NCBI RefSeq assembly: GCF_000981385.1
Contig: NZ_LATZ01000119.1
Span: forward strand, 62,001-126,000
From: Bacillus sp. SA1-12
GTDB taxonomy: Bacteria > Bacillota > Bacilli > Bacillales > Bacillaceae
Direction: 5' to 3'
Length of the DNA stretch: 64,000 nt
A program made the position numbers and the translations under genes. This document shows, piece by piece, positions 60,610 through 64,000 of the stretch. How positions within the stretch are numbered: position 1 is the first letter of the stretch; every line of letters starts with the position of its first letter. The notes below the pieces were generated by a model. That model ran no database searches, was not told where the DNA came from, and saw only the letters and a list, made by a program, of their open reading frames with translations.

Positions 60610-62082
60610 ATGGCCAAACTGATGATCTGTCTGTTTTTTTGTCTAGTGTCTACTTTTTTTACAACAAACAATCTTCATATAAGTGCAACGAACCAGACAT
60701 CAGATCTCGCAACACAATTAAATGAACTGCTGATCCATCATCCAACTTTACAAAGAGCAATTTCTGGAGTAAGCATTCGTTCATCGTCATCTGGTGAATT
60801 ACTTTATTCTTTTAATGGCAACCTTGATTTAACTCCAGCATCTAACAGAAAGCTGTTTACCGCTGCAGCGGCATTAGAAACATTAGGGAAGAATTATCAA
60901 TTCCATACTGAATTCCTAACAGATGGCTCTATCAATTGGAAAGTATTAATGGGAAATCTCTATGTAAGAGGAAAAGGAGACCCGACTCTTTTACCTGAAG
61001 ATTTTGATCGGCTTGCAAAAGAGTTAAAAAAGAAAGGCGTTAAGATGATACAAGGAGATTTAATTGGGGATGATTCTTGGTATGATCATGTGCGTTATTC
61101 AATTGATGTCCCTTGGAGTGATGAAGTTGCTTATTATGGAGCTCAAATCTCTGCTTTAACAATTGCACCTGATAGGGAGTATAACCCAGGGACAATTAAT
61201 ATTGAGATTATCCCTAGTAATAAATCGAACAAAAAGGCAACGGTTAATGTATTTCCGAAAACGAATGTAGTTATGATTATGAACAAAACAAACACGGTTT
61301 CAGAAAAAGGGGAAAATACCATAAGTATCTCCAGAGAGCATGGTACAAATCTAATAACAGTTGAGGGAACTATACCAGTTCATACACCTAAACAAAAAGA
61401 ATCGATTGCCGTTTGGGAACCAACTGCTCTTGCTATAGAACTATTGAAAGATTCGCTAAAAAGGCAAGGAATTAGATTGATAGGCGATGCAAAATTGGGA
61501 GCAACACCTGATAAAGCGAAACTAATCCTTTCTCATCGTTCTATGCCTTTATCAGAATTGCTAATACCCTTTATAAAATTAAGCAACAATAGCCATGGAG
61601 ATATCTTAATTAAGGAAATGGGAAAGGTATTTAAAAATAATGGCAGCTGGGATGCTGGGCTGGAGGTTGAAAAACTTGCCCTGGCAGAACTGGGTATCAA
61701 TACGAGTAACATAGAGTTTAGGGACGGTTCAGGGATCTCACACTTGAATTTGACCTCAGCAAATGAATTATCAAATTTGCTTTATCAAGTGAAAAAGCGG
61801 GAGTGGTTTCCAGTTTTTTTGAATTCTTTGCCTATTTCCGGTGCCAAGGAAAAGATGATTGGCGGTACTTTACGGAAACGTATGACGAGACCGCCCTTAA
61901 AAAATCATGTCAGAGCGAAAACAGGTACACTCACAAATGTGACATCGCTTTGCGGATATGTACAGACCAAGAAAGGTGAAACGGTGATTTTCTCTATCCT
62001 CCTTAATCATCTACATAATGAAGCAGAAGGAAAACAAGTGGAAGAGGAAATTGTGAATGTAATCGTGAATGGTGATTATTAA
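60610..62082 (+). CDS. dacC: D-alanyl-D-alanine carboxypeptidase/endopeptidase, class C PBP (DacC/PBP4a-like, S13)
   Basis: Exported peptidoglycan-editing enzyme of 490 residues with a Sec signal (LMICLFFCLVSTFFTTNNLHISA). All penicillin-binding motifs are present: SxxK in TPASNRKLFTAAAALETLG, SxN in KLSNNSHGDILIKEMG and KTG in VRAKTGTLTN. The large insert between SxxK and SxN is typical of the S13 family. Probably removes terminal D-Ala or cuts cross-links. RBS TTAGGAGGT. Confidence 0.93.
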   Translation: MAKLMICLFFCLVSTFFTTNNLHISATNQTSDLATQLNELLIHHPTLQRAISGVSIRSSSSGELLYSFNGNLDLTPASNRKLFTAAAALETLGKNYQFHTEFLTDGSINWKVLMGNLYVRGKGDPTLLPEDFDRLAKELKKKGVKMIQGDLIGDDSWYDHVRYSIDVPWSDEVAYYGAQISALTIAPDREYNPGTINIEIIPSNKSNKKATVNVFPKTNVVMIMNKTNTVSEKGENTISISREHGTNLITVEGTIPVHTPKQKESIAVWEPTALAIELLKDSLKRQGIRLIGDAKLGATPDKAKLILSHRSMPLSELLIPFIKLSNNSHGDILIKEMGKVFKNNGSWDAGLEVEKLALAELGINTSNIEFRDGSGISHLNLTSANELSNLLYQVKKREWFPVFLNSLPISGAKEKMIGGTLRKRMTRPPLKNHVRAKTGTLTNVTSLCGYVQTKKGETVIFSILLNHLHNEAEGKQVEEEIVNVIVNGDY

Positions 62083-62174
62083 TTGGACAAGCAGACTTTT
62101 TGAATCGTTTCTTTATCTTTGAAATAATAGAAGAGACGTATATGATACTATTAAGCAGGAGGGGAATGGATTCT

Positions 62175-62819
62175 ATGAAGGTATTTGTTGTTGGGGCAAA
62201 TGGGCAAATAGGTAACCAGCTTGCTCAAATGATAAAAGAAAATGGAGAACACACTGTTCGAGCAATGGTACGAAAAGATGAAAAAATAAACATGTTTGCT
62301 GAAAATGGAATCGAGGCAGTAAAAGCCGATTTAGAAGGCAGTGTGAAAGAGATCGCAAAAGCTGCCAGCGGCTGTGATGCCATCGTTTTTACCGCAGGAT
62401 CAGGAGGACATACCGGTGCAGATAAGACCCTTTTAATTGACCTTGATGGTGCGGTGAAAACAATGGAAGCAGCAGAAATGGCAGGTATAAAACGGTTCAT
62501 CATGGTAAGTGCTCTACAGGCCCATAACAGAGAAAATTGGAATGAAAAAATAAAACCTTATTATGTTGCGAAACATTATGCTGATAAAATCCTAATGAAA
62601 ACAAATTTAAATTATACTATTATCCGTCCTGGAGGCTTACTAAATGAATCTGGTACAGGTAAAATATCAGTTGGAGAAAATCTATCTAGATCAACTGTTC
62701 CTCGTGAAGACGTAGCACGCACAATTATAGCTTGTTTAAATGAAGAGCATACATATCACCGTTCATTTGACCTTGTAACTGGAGAAGATTCTGTTTCAGA
62801 TGCATTGAAGAAGCTTTAA
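62175..62819 (+). CDS. NAD(P)-binding atypical SDR oxidoreductase (YhfK-like)
   Basis: Protein of 214 residues with the NAD(P)-binding motif VFVVGANGQIGNQLAQ and segments AIVFTAGSGGHTGADKTLLIDLDGA, RFIMVSALQAHNRENWN, YYVAKHYADKILMKTNLNYTIIRPGGLLNE that closely resemble B. subtilis YhfK. Atypical SDR of the NmrA/flavin-reductase-like group; substrate unknown. The frame is open from 62100, and an ATG occurs at 62166, but AGGAGGGG at 62157-62164 favours ATG 62175. Confidence 0.86.
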   Translation: MKVFVVGANGQIGNQLAQMIKENGEHTVRAMVRKDEKINMFAENGIEAVKADLEGSVKEIAKAASGCDAIVFTAGSGGHTGADKTLLIDLDGAVKTMEAAEMAGIKRFIMVSALQAHNRENWNEKIKPYYVAKHYADKILMKTNLNYTIIRPGGLLNESGTGKISVGENLSRSTVPREDVARTIIACLNEEHTYHRSFDLVTGEDSVSDALKKL

Positions 62820-62834
62820 GAAAAAAATGTATTT

Positions 62835-62878
62835 AAACCCTTACACAGAAAGAGTTCTTTCTGTATAAGGGTTTTTTA
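62835..62878 (+). terminator. Terminator after YhfK-like gene
   Basis: AAACCCTTACACAGAAAG pairs with CTTTCTGTATAAGGGTTT, one mismatch, then TTTTAAT. Confidence 0.9.
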
Positions 62879-63210
62879 ATGCGCCCTTTACTTTTAGCCT
62901 GACATAGCTTTTTAAAGAAACACTGTTTTTTATAAGTAAAAGACTGATTTTTTTATGTAAGTGTAAAATTCACTGTCTTATAATTGGGCTGAATTCTAAA
63001 TTTCTGCTTTTTTGAAAATGTAGGCGCTTACAACAATTGGCATTACTCTAAACCAGGAGGTGATTAATCAGGTATTAATATCAATTAAAAAGCAGATCTT
63101 TTGAATCTAATTACAAATTAATTGTTATATAAAGTATTTATTTCTGTATGCCTCATGATCAAATGAACTAGAAAGTTTCAAATCTTAACCGAAAGGTGAT
63201 GTACAAGAAC
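62879..63210. other. Regulatory region of PL11 lyase gene
   Basis: About 330 bp without an ORF. It contains a cre-like site at 63019-63032 and an unpaired AGGAGGTGATTAAT near 63055 with no nearby start of a long frame (a 14-codon frame from the GTG follows). The final AAAGGTG at 63192-63198 is the RBS of the lyase. Confidence 0.5.
63019..63032. promoter_or_regulatory. Candidate CcpA cre site of PL11 gene
   Basis: TGTAGGCGCTTACA matches TGWAANCGNTNWCA with one mismatch at the fifth base and is nearly palindromic. Located 179 bp before the lyase start, consistent with catabolite repression. Confidence 0.65.
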
Positions 63211-64000
63211 GTGAAAAAACGATCATTAGCAAAAAAGTTTTTAGCAGCATCCCTAGCAGTGCCTCTATTAATGTCAGGGTTTCAAAGTAATGCATCGGCA
63301 ATAACTGAAAAGCCAATAAAAGGAATCCAATTAGAATACCTTGATCGTGGTCTCGTTGCAGCTGCAAGTTCTGAAGGGAATTTTCTAAGCTGGAGGCTGC
63401 TTGCAGATGAGATTACCGGCCATTCAGATTCTGGTTTAGCAGGGGTAAACTTTAATCTATATCGTGATGGTAAAAAAATTGCCACAATAAAGGATAGTAC
63501 TAACTATTTAGATGCACATGGAACTCAGAACTCAACATACTATGTAACGGCGGTTGAAAATGGTAATGAAATTGATCAAAGCAGAGAAACAACACCATGG
63601 GAACATACATATTACGATCTGAAATTAAAGAAGCCGGCAGATGGTTTCACCCCAAGCGGTGAAACCTATTCATATACGGCAAATGACATGAGTGTTGGGG
63701 ATGTTAATGGTGATGGCCAATATGAATTCTTTGTAAAATGGGATCCTACAAACTCGAAGGATGTTTCACAAAAAGGCTATACCGGAAGAACATATATTGA
63801 CTGTTATACATTTGACGGCACATTGTTATATCGTATAGATCTTGGTGTCAATATCCGCTCAGGAGCACATTATACGCAATTTTTAGTGTATGATTTCGAT
63901 GGAGATGGAAAATCCGAATTAATGTTTAAAACTGCACCTGGGACAAAGGTAATGAAATATGATAAGCAAGGCAATATCAAAAACGAAGATTATATTACGA
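63211..64000 (+). CDS. Rhamnogalacturonan lyase, PL11 family (YesW-like), 5' part
   Basis: Secreted enzyme, 263 residues visible before the window ends. The Sec signal is LAKKFLAASLAVPLLMSGFQ with cleavage near ASA. The PL11 N-terminus is clear: IQLEYLDRGLVAAASSEGNF, LSWRLLADE, then ANDMSVGDVNGDGQYEFFVK, WDPTNSKDVSQKGYTGRTYI and SGAHYTQFLVYDFDGDGKSE with two DxDGDG-like Ca-binding loops, all as in B. subtilis YesW. It cleaves the rhamnose-galacturonate backbone of pectin. An upstream ATG at 63199 abuts the RBS AAAGGTG, so GTG 63211 is preferred. Confidence 0.93.
   Translation, partial: MKKRSLAKKFLAASLAVPLLMSGFQSNASAITEKPIKGIQLEYLDRGLVAAASSEGNFLSWRLLADEITGHSDSGLAGVNFNLYRDGKKIATIKDSTNYLDAHGTQNSTYYVTAVENGNEIDQSRETTPWEHTYYDLKLKKPADGFTPSGETYSYTANDMSVGDVNGDGQYEFFVKWDPTNSKDVSQKGYTGRTYIDCYTFDGTLLYRIDLGVNIRSGAHYTQFLVYDFDGDGKSELMFKTAPGTKVMKYDKQGNIKNEDYIT

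Overview
The window comes from the chromosome of a low-GC, endospore-forming Bacillaceae (Bacillus/Neobacillus-like). The signs are strong AGGAGG-type ribosome binding sites, frequent TTG/GTG starts, spore genes (YyaC-like, GerPA/PF-like, CotF-like), a tRNA-responsive T-box leader, a lipoteichoic acid synthase, an MhqR-type operator and CcpA-like cre sites. No rRNA, tRNA, CRISPR array, prophage or intact insertion sequence was seen.

Layout. 1-11 kb is a carbohydrate-utilisation island: the end of one and all of a second Lpl/Ytc-type ABC permease, a solute-binding lipoprotein, a GH88 unsaturated glucuronyl hydrolase, a DUF624 membrane protein, an FAD oxidoreductase, a TIM-barrel sugar isomerase and a 1062-residue secreted multidomain beta-helix protein that is probably a polysaccharide lyase. 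Together they would cut a uronic-acid polysaccharide outside the cell, import the oligosaccharides and remove the unsaturated uronate. At 12-17 kb sulfite reductase cysJI lies divergent from a CysL-like LysR regulator. 17-22 kb holds housekeeping and stress genes (DJ-1/PfpI, YyaC-like, metallophosphoesterase, endonuclease IV, O-antigen-ligase-like protein). 22.4-23.5 kb is decayed DNA ending in the C-terminal remnant of a sugar ABC permease. Immediately after it (23.5-29.5 kb) are two AraC regulators and four catabolic genes (Gfo/Idh/MocA dehydrogenase, DUF993 protein, two TIM-barrel isomerases); this is the best candidate for an uncharacterised pathway.

29.5-47 kb is mixed: flavoprotein, DUF4915-like propeller, aminotransferases including IlvE, VanW lipoprotein, two HAD phosphatases, an XdhC remnant, a rhodanese-like membrane protein probably starting at ATT, a GerP-like peptide, an Upf1-like helicase, and a metal module (ZIP transporter, CzrA/CadC-type repressor with a candidate operator, CadA-type ATPase). 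47-49 kb is a leucine T-box controlling a type-2 2-isopropylmalate synthase. 49-60 kb contains a secreted zincin, a cyclophilin lipoprotein, LTA synthase behind phased TGTAAATT boxes, DUF2809 and YitT membrane proteins, a CotF-like/Gln-rich coat pair, and an mhqO-mhqD quinone-detoxification operon with a promoter and perfect MhqR-like palindrome. 60-64 kb has a YedK/HMCES protein, a class C PBP, a YhfK-like oxidoreductase, and the start of a PL11 rhamnogalacturonan lyase behind a cre-like site, so plant-polysaccharide degradation genes lie at both ends.

Several signals exist only at window scale: three degenerate copies of one ~130-200 bp interspersed repeat, a possible second repeat family near 17.2 kb, and at least eight terminators built on the same GGCTGTCT core.
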